Of a stretch of 38,822 bases of DNA, positions 1 to 8,103 are shown in pieces. The notes under the pieces were generated by a model. The model saw only the letters and a program-made list of their open reading frames with translations, made no database searches and was not told where the DNA came from. This stretch comes from Methanosarcinales archaeon (GTDB taxonomy: Archaea; Halobacteriota; Methanosarcinia; Methanosarcinales; Methanosarcinaceae): NCBI GenBank assembly GCA_031260345.1, contig JAIRKA010000105.1, positions 1 through 38,822 of the forward strand. Direction: 5' to 3'. The position numbers were made by a program, and so were the translations under genes. The stretch's first letter is position 1, and each line of letters begins with the position of its first letter.

Positions 1-148
1 AGTTTTAAAGAGAGATTCTGCAAAAGGCGCGACATTGGCCTCCGCTTTGAAGAATCAAGAGGTTGTCGTTGCCGCAATTACGGCAGCAGTCAGCAGCTAC
101 ATCTCAAACATTGCGGAAATTGATAACAAGAAACAAAAGAAAAAATAA
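1..148 (+). CDS. C-terminal end of a small protein, possibly OadG-like (partial)
   Basis: The second frame is open from the window edge to TAA at 146-148 and encodes about 48 residues. It contains an alanine/valine-rich helix (VVVAAITAAVSSYI) and a lysine-rich tail. This resembles the end of small decarboxylase or carboxylase-associated (OadG-like) subunits, which often end in an AAIxAAVxxY-type segment. The next gene is a biotin-protein ligase, which fits a biotin-enzyme context, but no catalytic or biotinyl motif is visible. The assignment is a guess; that this is a real coding 3' end is supported by the hairpin terminator that follows it. Confidence 0.4.
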   Translation, partial: VLKRDSAKGATLASALKNQEVVVAAITAAVSSYISNIAEIDNKKQKKK

Positions 149-170
149 AAAATAAAAAATAAAAATAATA

Positions 171-215
171 AACCGAGCCGAAACAGGCATCGGTTTTATT
201 TATTTCTTATTTTTT
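171..215 (+). terminator. Hairpin terminator after the first gene
   Basis: AACCGAGCC (171-179) pairs with GGC-A-TCGGTT (186-195) with one bulged A and a six-base loop. A T-rich run up to about 217 follows. It sits about 20 bases after the stop codon at 148. Confidence 0.6.
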
Positions 216-295
216 TGTTATCTTGATTTTTACAGGCTTAATTTTTTCGATTTTATGACTTCGTTCGTTTGATATTGACTTGGCTTGTTTTATCG

Positions 296-316
296 AAATA
301 CAAATTTATATAAACT
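296..316 (+). promoter_or_regulatory. Archaeal TATA box for birA
   Basis: TTTATATAAA at 305-314 follows a purine-rich CGAAATACAA that could act as a BRE. It lies about 57 bases before the birA start, leaving a leader of about 30 bases. Confidence 0.45.
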
Positions 317-370
317 TGAAAATATAGAATGAAAGCTAATAAGCGAGTATTAAATTAGGGGAAGCTTGGG

Positions 371-1345
371 ATGAAAAGCAAAAGATCAGAAATTATCAAT
401 GCGTTTAAAGCCGCGAACGGGAAGGCCATTTCAGGCGAAGAGCTGGGAAAAGAACTCGGCATATCAAGGACGATGGTCTGCAAATATATCAAAGGCTTAA
501 AAGAAGACGGCTATGAAATTTCATCGGCGCCGAAAAAGGGCTATGTTTTGAAATCCGTTCCCAAACTGCTTTACCCTGAAGAGATTCTGTCAGGCTTAAA
601 GACAACGCTTTTCGGCAAAAACATTCATTATTATGACGAAGCTGGCTCTTCCAACGATATCGCCAAAAAACTCGCCCCGACGGCGGAAGAGGGAACGATT
701 GTTGTCGTGGAACAGCAGACCGGCGGTCGTGGTCGTTTCGACAGGCAGTGGGCGTCTCCGAAAGGCGGCATTTGGTTTTCAACCATTCTCAAACCGCGCA
801 TCGCGCTCAGCGCCGCATCACGCTTAACGCTTACATTCGGGCTCAGTGTTGCCAAAACAATGCGCTCGTACGGCTTGGACGCCAAAATCAAATGGCCGAA
901 TGACATTTTGGTGAACGGTAAAAAAGTCACCGGCATTTTAACGGAAGTGGAAGCTGAAATTGACACAGTGAAATTCGTTGTGGTCGGCATCGGCATCAAC
1001 GCCAATATGAGCCTGAAAGACTTTCCCGAAGAACTTCGCGAAAACTCGACAACGCTTCGCGACGAAGGCGGAAAAAGTATTGACCGTGTCGAATTCCTTC
1101 AGAAACTTCTGTTTGAAATGGAACAGGAATACATTCGTTTCAGCACGCGCCCGTTCAGTGAGATCATGGAGGAAATCACCATGTTTTCCGACACGATCGG
1201 CCGTGAAGTAACGGTGAATATGCCCAATCGAATCGTCGAAGGAACGGTCGTCGGCATTTCAAAATCGGGCGCTCTTCTCCTGAGAAGAAATGACGGCGAA
1301 ATTGAGGAAATTATTGCCGGCCGCTGTATGTATGCAAAGAAATAA
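371..1345 (+). CDS. birA: Bifunctional biotin-protein ligase / biotin operon repressor BirA
   Basis: The 324-residue product has the full bifunctional architecture. Residues 1-65 form a winged helix-turn-helix (GEELGKELGISRTMVCKYI). The catalytic BPL/LplA domain contains the biotinoyl-AMP motif GGRGRFDRQWASP near residues 118-130 and the KWPNDILVNGKKVTGIL motif near 174-190. A small C-terminal SH3-like domain with VEGTVVGIS follows. BPL activates biotin as biotinyl-5'-AMP and attaches it to a lysine of carboxylase or decarboxylase subunits. The start is the ATG 10 bases after a GGGGAAG Shine-Dalgarno-like stretch. The HTH suggests biotin-responsive self-regulation. It stands alone between a terminated upstream gene and an exported-protein gene. 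Confidence 0.95.
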   Translation: MKSKRSEIINAFKAANGKAISGEELGKELGISRTMVCKYIKGLKEDGYEISSAPKKGYVLKSVPKLLYPEEILSGLKTTLFGKNIHYYDEAGSSNDIAKKLAPTAEEGTIVVVEQQTGGRGRFDRQWASPKGGIWFSTILKPRIALSAASRLTLTFGLSVAKTMRSYGLDAKIKWPNDILVNGKKVTGILTEVEAEIDTVKFVVVGIGINANMSLKDFPEELRENSTTLRDEGGKSIDRVEFLQKLLFEMEQEYIRFSTRPFSEIMEEITMFSDTIGREVTVNMPNRIVEGTVVGISKSGALLLRRNDGEIEEIIAGRCMYAKK

Positions 1346-1426
1346 AAGGGCAAAGATAAAAACGGAGATGAAACAGTCCGATTCAATCTGATTACATTTC
1401 GAAATTCGAAACAAGCAGTTCAAAAG

Positions 1427-2041
1427 TTGCTTTTCATTTTGCTATTCAGTTCCTTACTTTTGTTTGCTGCTCTGCCTCCCGCATCGGCGGAGGAGCAGCG
1501 TAATATTTTAGTTTCAGAAGAGTACAGAATCCTGCGCGACGGTGAAGCTTTAAAGCTTGCGCAGGGTTATGAAGTCGTTCTCAGAGGATTCGGTCCGGAT
1601 GCGGTTTTGGTGGAAATTGACAACAATTTCAGAAGTCCGCTGATTGTCGGAAGCATTGTTGTAAGAGAAGGAGAAACTATCCAATGCTATCGAATTCTTG
1701 AAAACGGGAGCGTCTTAATTTTGATGATGACGCTTGACAAACTCTATATCAGCCATTCAGAGGTTGTCGCCGGATTTTCTCATATTTATCAGTTTGAAGA
1801 TGAAAACACGCGGTATACGGAAGAAACAGAGTGGACTTTGGAAACGGTTGTTTTGGACGACCCGGCTGCGTTTCGACTTCCGACTGATGCGGCTAAAAAC
1901 GGCAGCATCGAACAAGGGGACACTTCCAGCCCGCTTTACATCATTTTAAGTATCGGATTTGCAGCCGCTGCGGTGGTTGTAATCGGTTTCTTTTTCAGAA
2001 AGCGTGTTGGCAAAGAAAAGAAAAGCAAAAAAACGAAATGA
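1427..2041 (+). CDS. Exported protein with C-terminal membrane anchor, function unknown
   Basis: The 204-residue product has a hydrophobic N-terminal signal (LLFILLFSSLLLFAALPPASA) with a plausible cleavage after ASA. A soluble region of about 130 residues rich in beta-type segments follows. A transmembrane helix near residues 170-191 and a strongly basic tail (FRKRVGKEKKSKKTK) come last. The topology would be N-outside/C-inside. I do not recognise the family. The start is uncertain: the only usable codon in frame is TTG at 1427 with no clear Shine-Dalgarno. A GGAG-preceded ATG at 1368 lies in another frame and stops after seven codons. A one-base indel near 1375-1390 could therefore have displaced the true N-terminus. 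It follows birA by about 80 bases. Confidence 0.65.
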   Translation: MLFILLFSSLLLFAALPPASAEEQRNILVSEEYRILRDGEALKLAQGYEVVLRGFGPDAVLVEIDNNFRSPLIVGSIVVREGETIQCYRILENGSVLILMMTLDKLYISHSEVVAGFSHIYQFEDENTRYTEETEWTLETVVLDDPAAFRLPTDAAKNGSIEQGDTSSPLYIILSIGFAAAAVVVIGFFFRKRVGKEKKSKKTK

Positions 2042-2076
2042 CAAAACGCTCCGCTTGCTTTCCTGCGGCCGCTATC

Positions 2077-2095
2077 GCGCGCGAGCCGCTCCGCT
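2077..2095 (-). repeat. GC-rich dispersed repeat A, copy 1
   Basis: GCGCGCGAGCCGCTCCGCT is the reverse complement of the module AGCGGAGCGGCTCGCGCGC found at several other intergenic sites in this window, for example 32161, 35641 and 37782. It lies between convergent genes and stands out from the AT-rich surroundings. Confidence 0.7.
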
Positions 2096-2165
2096 TGTAA
2101 AAAACAAAATGAAAAGGGAATCCTGTTTTTTTCAAAAAAAGAGGAATTGCAAACAATGCTCCAAG

Positions 2166-2193
2166 TTTGACCGCTCCTGTCGGACCGGTCAAA
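2166..2193. repeat. Palindromic repeat P, copy 1 (3'-end hairpin)
   Basis: TTTGACCG (2166-2173) and CGGTCAAA (2186-2193) form a perfect eight-base-pair stem around CTCCTGTCGGAC. The hairpin lies in the convergent gap between the exported-protein gene and argS. Near-identical hairpins occur at 10562, 15990 and 29370. It could terminate both genes. Confidence 0.7.
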
Positions 2194-2218
2194 TTTCAAA
2201 AAATAAAAAACGGAATCT

Positions 2219-3958
2219 TTACATGGATTTCGGCGCGTCAATTCCGAGGCAGGAAAGCGCATTCGCAATTGCCGTCTTTCCTGAAAAAGTCAAAGCAAGT
2301 CTTGCTTTTTTCAGTTCAGCGTCTTCAACATTCAAAACGGGCACATACCTGTAAAACTGATTGAAATCATCCGCCAATTCTCTCGCGTAAATCGCGAAGA
2401 TATGCGGTTTTAAGCCGGCAGCGCTCTCTTCAATTTTTTGTTCGAAAAGCGCGATTCTCTTAATGAACGCCGTTTCCTGCGGTTCCGTGAGAAGCGCGTA
2501 GTCCGCAAATCCCGCGTTGATGCCGGCCGCGCTGATGCTTCCGTCTTCTTCAGCTTTTGCTAAAATGTTGGCGGCGCGGGCGTGCGCGTATTGAATGAAA
2601 GGCGCGCCTTGTTTTTCAAAGTCAAGCGCGGTTTCCCAATCAAACACGGTGGATTTATCGGATGAAACTTTAATAATATCATAACGCGTTGCGCCGATTC
2701 CGACCATTTTCGCCACTTCTTTCTTAAAGCCCTCTGATTCTTCAGGGCGACGCTTTTCGATTTCCTCGTAAGCTTTGTCCATCATTTGTTTCAAGAGTTC
2801 ATCAGCGGTAATGAAAACGCCGCGGCGCGTGCTCATTGAACCTTCCGGGAGAGAAACAAATTCGAAGATGACGACTTCGGGCGTTTTTTCGCCGAGCAGT
2901 TGAAGCGCTGCGCGAAGCTGACCGGAAATAAGTTTGTGGTCCGCGCCGAAAACATCAATCATGCGGTCGCACTGAGGCGCTTTCCATTCATGGTAAGCCA
3001 AATCTCTTGTCGTGTAAAGCGATGTTTTGTTGGAACGGCGGATAACAAGCGTCTTTTCAAAACCGTAGTCGGAAAGGTCAACAACAAGAGCGCCGTCGGC
3101 ATCTTTGGTTTTGCCGGTTTTTTCCAGCCGGTCAATGACGTTCCAAACCGCGCCGTTTTCAATAAACTGCGATTCGCGGACAAATTTGTCGTGCTTCACG
3201 TTCATCAAAAGAAGCGTTTCGGTAATGCCGGCAATTGCCATATTGACCGCGGCGGTGAAACTTTCAATCGTTCCTTTGTCGCCGCTTTCAACCTTTTTCA
3301 TAAGCGCTTCGATATGCTCATTTATGGTTTCGTCTTTGGCGATTTCTTCATTGGCTTTGACATAAACGTCAACGATTGCGTAATCCGGCTTGATGTCCCG
3401 ATTGAGCGGATATTTGGAGGACGCCCATGACAAAACAGCAATCTGGCGGCCGATGTCATTCACATAATATTGAGCCTCAACGTCATATCCCGCTTTCTTT
3501 AAAATTCTGTAAAGCGTGTCGCCGAGAATCGCATTTCGAATGTGCCCGACGTGAAGCGGACCGTTCGGATTGGCGGATGTGTGTTCCAAAAGAATTTTTT
3601 CCGTCTTCTTCCCGCTGCCGTATTTTTCCTTTTCGGAAACGACATTTTCAACCGTTTTTTCTAAGTATTTGCCGGACGCAAAAATATTGATGTAAGGACC
3701 CTGAACCGTTATTTTTTCAATCAAATCCGCTTTCTTTAAACTGTCCGCGGAAACGGCCGCAGCAATTTCCTGCGCCATCTGTGCAGGGTTGCCGCCTTTT
3801 TCCTTCTTTTGAGCCGTCAGCTGAAATGCCAGCCGCGTTGCTAAATCTGCATGCTCGGAAAGCTCAAAAGGAACCTCTTCTTCTTTGATGTCATAACCGA
3901 GAGAAAACGCAGCCGTGCTAAGCACTTTTTGAACCTGATTTTTGAATTCGATAAACAA
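2219..3958 (-). CDS. argS: Arginyl-tRNA synthetase
   Basis: The 579-residue class I aminoacyl-tRNA synthetase charges tRNA-Arg. The N-terminal additional domain spans residues 1-115. The ATP-binding HIGH-type motif HVGH is at 136-139 within SANPNGPLHVGHIRN. The KMSKS equivalent is degenerate (EGSMSTRRG), as in many archaeal ArgRS. A DALR anticodon-binding domain with YARELADDFNQFYRYVPV forms the C-terminus. The start codon is TTG, placed six bases after GGTGAT on the minus strand; no in-frame ATG fits better. The downstream neighbour is convergent, and the gap holds repeats A and P. Confidence 0.96.
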   Translation of the reverse strand: MFIEFKNQVQKVLSTAAFSLGYDIKEEEVPFELSEHADLATRLAFQLTAQKKEKGGNPAQMAQEIAAAVSADSLKKADLIEKITVQGPYINIFASGKYLEKTVENVVSEKEKYGSGKKTEKILLEHTSANPNGPLHVGHIRNAILGDTLYRILKKAGYDVEAQYYVNDIGRQIAVLSWASSKYPLNRDIKPDYAIVDVYVKANEEIAKDETINEHIEALMKKVESGDKGTIESFTAAVNMAIAGITETLLLMNVKHDKFVRESQFIENGAVWNVIDRLEKTGKTKDADGALVVDLSDYGFEKTLVIRRSNKTSLYTTRDLAYHEWKAPQCDRMIDVFGADHKLISGQLRAALQLLGEKTPEVVIFEFVSLPEGSMSTRRGVFITADELLKQMMDKAYEEIEKRRPEESEGFKKEVAKMVGIGATRYDIIKVSSDKSTVFDWETALDFEKQGAPFIQYAHARAANILAKAEEDGSISAAGINAGFADYALLTEPQETAFIKRIALFEQKIEESAAGLKPHIFAIYARELADDFNQFYRYVPVLNVEDAELKKARLALTFSGKTAIANALSCLGIDAPKSM

Positions 3959-4225
3959 AAAAAATCACCCGACCCTGAAATTGAGCCTTTGAATCGCCTG
4001 AGAAAATATTTCCTTTGATGATTTAAAATAATCTGAATTAATCTAATTAATCTGAAATTTGTTATATGGGTATTTGAATCGGATATCAGAATTTAAATAT
4101 TTCTCTTTTTTCGGAATTCGATTTTTCCGTTCGCAGTCATTTTCCGATTAATATCAAATCGGAATCAAACAGGATAATATCATAACAGATATCAAACACA
4201 GGAATGTGTTCATATAGGATTAGTC

Positions 4226-4262
4226 TATTATAAGTATCAATACCGACCATTGTTGTACAACA
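4226..4262 (+). promoter_or_regulatory. Promoter and palindromic operator of the AI-2E permease gene
   Basis: TATTATAAGTA at about 4227-4237 is a good archaeal TATA box. A perfect 12-base palindrome TGTTGTACAACA (4251-4262) lies where transcription should start, about 37 bases before the ATG at 4299. A repressor bound there would block initiation. The rest of the gap from 3959 to 4226 is AT-rich, with short tandem AATCTGAATT-like repeats at about 4030-4059 that may belong to the divergent argS promoter. Confidence 0.4.
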
Positions 4263-4298
4263 TTGTGTCGCAGCAATATAATTCCGCAGAGGATGACA

Positions 4299-5393
4299 AT
4301 GAGCAAAATAACAGTGACGTCTGCCGACCTTCATCAGGTTTCTCTGCCATTGACGACGAGTAGGCGCGTTTGGTTGGCGCTCGCGATTGTTTTTGCCATG
4401 CTTTGCGCCGTGATTATGACGCTGTTCTACTTTTCGGAACTTTTTATCGTTCTTCTTTTCGGGTTATGTTTTATTGTTCTTTTCAACAAAGCTGTCAACA
4501 TTTTCAATAAATATACAGTCAAATACACTCGAAAACAAAAGCAAGTGTTCGCAATTTCAATTACCTTGCTGACCGTCACCATCGGCGGTTATTTTTTCAT
4601 GATGCAGGTCCGCAACCTGTCTGAGTTGTTTTCGGACCTCGAAGTCATTCAAGTTATGATTCTTCAAGGCACTCAGCTTTTAATGGAAATGCTTTCCGTT
4701 TTCCCGGATGCTGTAACGGAATGGGTTCAGAATACGATTGACGGCATCGTCAGTCAAATTTTTTCGTATATACCTTCCCTTTTATCTCAAGCTTCCTTTT
4801 ATCTCCTGTCAATTGTTTTGCTTTATCCGATCATGTTCAGCATGTATCTCAAAGACCGCGGCAGAATCAAACGTCTCATTGATGACGCTGTTCCGAAAAG
4901 ATTTGAAAATGAATTTAAATACACGGCAAACGCTGTTTTAACTCAGTCCAACAATTTTTTTGTCGCTAAAATCATTGAAAGCATCGCAATTGCAATTATT
5001 TGCTGTATCGGCTTTTATTTAATCGGCCTTCCCGGCTGGCTTTTCCTCGGCATTTTGGTCGGCCTTTTGAACAATGTGCCTTACATCGGCCCGATTATTG
5101 CAACCATTCCGCCGGTTGTCATCGGCTTTGTGATCAGCTGGCAAGTTGCGGTGCTCGCCGCTGTTGTTTGCCTGATTGCGCAAATCATTGATAACGTCTA
5201 TTTAGTCCCGTTTATGATTTCAAGCAAAGTCAATGTCAATCCGTTTACAACTGTTTTGCTGATTCTGACTTTCTCACAGCTTTTCGGTGCGCTGGGTATG
5301 ATTCTCAGTATTCCGATTTACATCATCTGCAAAATCATATTGATTGAATCATACAAGCTGCTGGTTCGTGTCTTCCCGGAACCGCAAACATAA
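4299..5393 (+). CDS. AI-2E family transporter (PerM/YdiK-type permease)
   Basis: About 364 residues with roughly eight hydrophobic helices: two or three at the N-terminus, a central soluble region (residues about 95-200), and a cluster of helices in the C-terminal half. The family hallmark near GILVGLLNNVPYIGPIIATIPP is present. Proteins of this family are polytopic exporters or permeases whose substrates are mostly unproven; the AI-2 name should not be read as function here. I chose ATG 4299, because GAGGATGA precedes it at normal spacing. ATG 4293 overlaps that site, and the upstream TTG at 4263 lies inside the operator region. A candidate operator palindrome suggests regulated expression. 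Confidence 0.88.
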   Translation: MSKITVTSADLHQVSLPLTTSRRVWLALAIVFAMLCAVIMTLFYFSELFIVLLFGLCFIVLFNKAVNIFNKYTVKYTRKQKQVFAISITLLTVTIGGYFFMMQVRNLSELFSDLEVIQVMILQGTQLLMEMLSVFPDAVTEWVQNTIDGIVSQIFSYIPSLLSQASFYLLSIVLLYPIMFSMYLKDRGRIKRLIDDAVPKRFENEFKYTANAVLTQSNNFFVAKIIESIAIAIICCIGFYLIGLPGWLFLGILVGLLNNVPYIGPIIATIPPVVIGFVISWQVAVLAAVVCLIAQIIDNVYLVPFMISSKVNVNPFTTVLLILTFSQLFGALGMILSIPIYIICKIILIESYKLLVRVFPEPQT

Positions 5394-5435
5394 AAAAGCC
5401 GACAGCAATGATCTGAAATTAGAAAAACAAAGTAT

Positions 5436-5486
5436 AAGAGTAAAGGCAAAGTTTGTGAAAACAAAAGAGTGAAGGCAAAACTTGCG
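5436..5486. repeat. Imperfect tandem 22-base repeat
   Basis: AAGAGTAAAGGCAAAGTTTG-TG (5436-5457) recurs as AAGAGTGAAGGCAAAACTTG-CG (5465-5486), matching at 18 of 22 positions with a period of 29. It fills the convergent gap between the permease and mptD. No function can be assigned. Confidence 0.4.
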
Positions 5487-5864
5487 TTATTCAATGCCTT
5501 CTTCGATTTTGTCAATCTGCATCAGCGGATAATTTAATTCTTCATTCATTTTTAAAGAAGCAAAGACGCGAGCCGTGTTGAAACGAATGACCGCTTTGAC
5601 AGTCAGCATGGGTCCTTTTAATTCCGTATACATGAAAGTTTCATTTGTTTCGGCAATTACTTTCTTTTGATCAATCTCGACGGAGACGGATTCAGCAAAA
5701 GGCTGAGCCAAAATGCTTTCTTGAATCGCTTTTTCCATTGAGCTGATGCTTGCAGCCGTAATCGGACTGCCGATGAATTGGTGATAAAGCGCGCCGAGTT
5801 TGATTCCGGCTTCAAAAAGAGCGTTGTCGCGGTCGGTCATTTTCGGCGGATTTGTTTCCCTCAT
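5487..5864 (-). CDS. mptD: Archaeal dihydroneopterin aldolase MptD
   Basis: The 125-residue product matches the small archaeal MptD (former DUF372) family, including the signature FEAGIKLGALYHQFIGSPI near residues 17-35. MptD converts 7,8-dihydroneopterin to 6-hydroxymethyl-7,8-dihydropterin in tetrahydromethanopterin synthesis. That pathway makes the C1 carrier of methanogenesis. The start ATG follows GGTGATG. It is 30 bases downstream of pssA on the same strand, so the two are probably co-transcribed, although their pathways differ. Confidence 0.85.
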   Translation of the reverse strand: MRETNPPKMTDRDNALFEAGIKLGALYHQFIGSPITAASISSMEKAIQESILAQPFAESVSVEIDQKKVIAETNETFMYTELKGPMLTVKAVIRFNTARVFASLKMNEELNYPLMQIDKIEEGIE

Positions 5865-5894
5865 TTCATCACCATGAAACTTAAAATTCGGCGC

Positions 5895-6593
5895 TTAAAG
5901 GTCAACGCTTTTCTTTTTCCCGGCTAAGCCGGCCAAAGGGGAGAACAAATATATCAGCATCAAAATACCGAGAATAATCGGGAAGAGGATGATATAAGGC
6001 GTTTCAACGAAAACAGAAGCGATTGTTCCGAGAAAGACGATAATCAGCAGGATGAAAGTTCCTTTTTTCATGACTTTTGAGTATGGAATCGTGCTGATCA
6101 TAAGCAGTGAGAGGATAAACATGTAAATGAGCAGTATTTCAATGGCGTAAGGAAGGACGACATTGATTTTTTCCAAATTCAGGTATAATATGATGAATAT
6201 TGCGACCGAAACGCAGGCGCCTGTGATCGGTATACCTGAATATCCGGATCCTTTAGGCGGAAAAGCGTTGTAGCGCGCCAATCTTAAAAGGCCGCAAATG
6301 ACATAAAAGAAAACGAAAGCGATTGAAATAAGGCTTTCACTCATACAATATACGACGACAGCCGGCGCAACGCCGAAGGATATGGCATCGACGAGCGAAT
6401 CGATGTGTACGCCGAGAGGGCCGCCGGAAGTCTTTCGGGCGACATATCCGTCAACGCCGTCTGCCGCCGCCGCAACCAACAGGCAGGCCGCTGCTGCCCC
6501 ATAGGCACCGCTAAGCGCAAAAAGTATGGCAGACATCCCAAAAAGAAGATTAATAATTGAGACAAAATCGGGAGCTTTGAGGAGGTGTAACAC
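5895..6593 (-). CDS. pssA: Archaetidylserine synthase (CDP-alcohol phosphatidyltransferase)
   Basis: The 232-residue integral membrane enzyme carries the CDP-alcohol transferase signature DG-x2-AR-x7-G-x3-D-x3-D, visible as DGYVARK...GVHIDSLVD near residues 47-68. About six to seven hydrophobic helices follow. It should transfer archaetidyl from CDP-archaeol to serine for ether-lipid headgroup synthesis. The start is GTG at 6593; an in-frame TAG six bases upstream rules out a longer form. It is first in a pair with mptD. Confidence 0.9.
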   Translation of the reverse strand: MLHLLKAPDFVSIINLLFGMSAILFALSGAYGAAAACLLVAAAADGVDGYVARKTSGGPLGVHIDSLVDAISFGVAPAVVVYCMSESLISIAFVFFYVICGLLRLARYNAFPPKGSGYSGIPITGACVSVAIFIILYLNLEKINVVLPYAIEILLIYMFILSLLMISTIPYSKVMKKGTFILLIIVFLGTIASVFVETPYIILFPIILGILMLIYLFSPLAGLAGKKKSVDL

Positions 6594-6830
6594 GCCCTAT
6601 AGATTCTCTGTATTCCTTATATAATCTTCGGCGGTTACGCTGTCTATTTCCGTTTTTTATTCCAACTCTCAAAAAAAGCGTATGTACGGAAAACTTTCAT
6701 TTGATTTGAATATTTTTTATTCCGTTAAATCATTCACTCGTTTCTCTTTTTCTTCCCTCTGATATAACTTCAAACAGGTTCGTATTTAAAGAAACGGTTA
6801 TAATCAATCAGGTATATTTTGGAATTACTT

Positions 6831-6867
6831 AGAAGTTTGTGAACTACTAGTAGCTCATCAAACTTCT
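6831..6867. promoter_or_regulatory. 37-base near-perfect dyad
   Basis: AGAAGTTTG (6831-6839) pairs with CAAACTTCT (6859-6867). Inside, TGA pairs with TCA and CTAC with GTAG around a two-base centre, with only single unpaired bases between helices. No T-run follows, so it is not an obvious terminator. It may be an operator or an RNA hairpin in a long leader; TATA-like sequence lies just upstream. Confidence 0.5.
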
Positions 6868-6977
6868 CAACAATCTGCAAAAACGAAAAACATCTAACAA
6901 TATCCCTATCTAAAACACAAAAACACAAATTAAAAACAAAACCAAAAACGACAAAAAACGGAAAAATGAAAAACGAT

Positions 6978-7046
6978 CCGGTTTCACCCGCAAATAAAAA
7001 ACGAACTTCAAAAACGATTTAAAAAACGGTTTGCGGATGAATCCGG
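6978..7046 (+). promoter_or_regulatory. Long stem-loop in the lipoprotein leader
   Basis: The 17-base arms at 6978-6994 (CCGGTTTCACCCGCAAA) and 7030-7046 (TTTGCGGATGAATCCGG) are complementary at 15 of 17 positions, with an A-rich 35-base loop. The element ends about 127 bases before the lipoprotein start and would form in its 5' leader. Confidence 0.4.
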
Positions 7047-7172
7047 CCATATGTTTAATCAAATAATAAATTTAACCAAAATTATCCATCAATTATCAAA
7101 CATTGATTATTCAACTCGATCAATCACAAATAATAATCAAATTATCAAATAACAAAAATATGAGGAAAAAAC

Positions 7173-7952
7173 ATGAAAAAATCAATTCTTGTAATACTTT
7201 CGGTCCTCGCCGTTGCCGTCTTGGCAGTCAGCTTCAGCGGCTGCTTGGCGACAGGCGATGACAAACCGGCCGGCGTTGACCATCCCGTTATCGACAACCC
7301 CGCAGTGATTCAATCAATTACCTATCATACATTCCCGTTCGGCAGTAATACTGTCACCGCGAATATCCTTGTCCAGATTCAGGGAACATTCAGCCAGAGC
7401 GTTGATACAGACAATATTACCGTAACGATCATCGGCGACAAAGTTTATGTCAATGTCCCGGTCACGGATTCAAGTGAACAGAACACAAGAGACTTTGGAT
7501 ATGAAAATGTTGAAGTTGTCCTCGGTACAAAAGACCAGTTCAAAGACGGTGACTATACTGTTATCGTGAACGGCGGCACCAGCAGGGAATTTGTTTCCAA
7601 AATTAAATTCACAGGCGGTCAGCTTTCCTCCTTCAAGCCCGGAAACATCGGTGACATTGTTATCGGATCCGACGGAAACAATATTACTGTTAATGTCAGC
7701 GTCATGCTTGGCGGCAGCGCTGAAACCGTTGACAAGGGCAACATTACAACTTCCGGCAAATTCGAAAACGGCAAATATGAAATTTTCATCCCGACTCAGG
7801 TCAAAGACGGCATCACAACTTTGATTTTGATTTTTGCTCAGGAATCCTTTGTTGTCGGCCAGCTCGACCAGTTTGAAGACGGAACATATACAGTTTCCGT
7901 TAACGGTGTCGAAGTTACATTCACGATTGAAAACGGCAGGCTTGTCGAGTAA
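7173..7952 (+). CDS. Lipoprotein with two tandem beta domains, function unknown
   Basis: The 259-residue product has a signal peptide ending in a lipobox-like SFSGC with Cys24 as the likely lipidation site. The mature chain holds two related modules, roughly residues 42-150 and 151-259. Both have an NITV-type strand, a QF-x-DG-x-YTV-x-VNG turn (DQFKDGDYTVIVNG and DQFEDGTYTVSVNG) and a closing F-x-I strand followed by a GxL turn. This points to internal duplication of an Ig-like fold displayed on the cell surface. ATG follows a TGAGG Shine-Dalgarno. It has a long structured leader and its own strong terminator. I cannot name a function. Confidence 0.8.
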   Translation: MKKSILVILSVLAVAVLAVSFSGCLATGDDKPAGVDHPVIDNPAVIQSITYHTFPFGSNTVTANILVQIQGTFSQSVDTDNITVTIIGDKVYVNVPVTDSSEQNTRDFGYENVEVVLGTKDQFKDGDYTVIVNGGTSREFVSKIKFTGGQLSSFKPGNIGDIVIGSDGNNITVNVSVMLGGSAETVDKGNITTSGKFENGKYEIFIPTQVKDGITTLILIFAQESFVVGQLDQFEDGTYTVSVNGVEVTFTIENGRLVE

Positions 7953-8055
7953 TTCGACTTCTTGCTCCTTTCAATTTTTAAATAAAAACAAAAACGAATT
8001 CAATCAAAAACAGAAAAACGAATTAAATTATATTTCCATACGAAAACCCCTCCCT

Positions 8056-8093
8056 AAGCCTTCAAGTCTGATTCAGATTTGAAGGCTTTTTTT
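8056..8093 (+). terminator. Strong intrinsic-type terminator after the lipoprotein gene
   Basis: AAGCCTTCAA (8056-8065) pairs perfectly with TTGAAGGCTT (8079-8088). Inside, TCTG pairs with CAGA around a three-base loop. A T-run to 8093 follows. Confidence 0.75.
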
Positions 8094-8103
8094 ATTGTTT
8101 TTG

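Larger units (their letters stand above)
6594..7172. other. 579-base intergenic region with two dyads, no gene
   Basis: Very A-rich, with many AAAAACG-type tracts, between divergent pssA and the lipoprotein gene. I see no credible ORF. It contains the strong dyad at 6831-6867 and a long imperfect stem-loop at 6978-7046. TATA-like stretches occur near 6800 (GTTATAATCA) and 6812 (GGTATATTTTGG). Confidence 0.6.
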
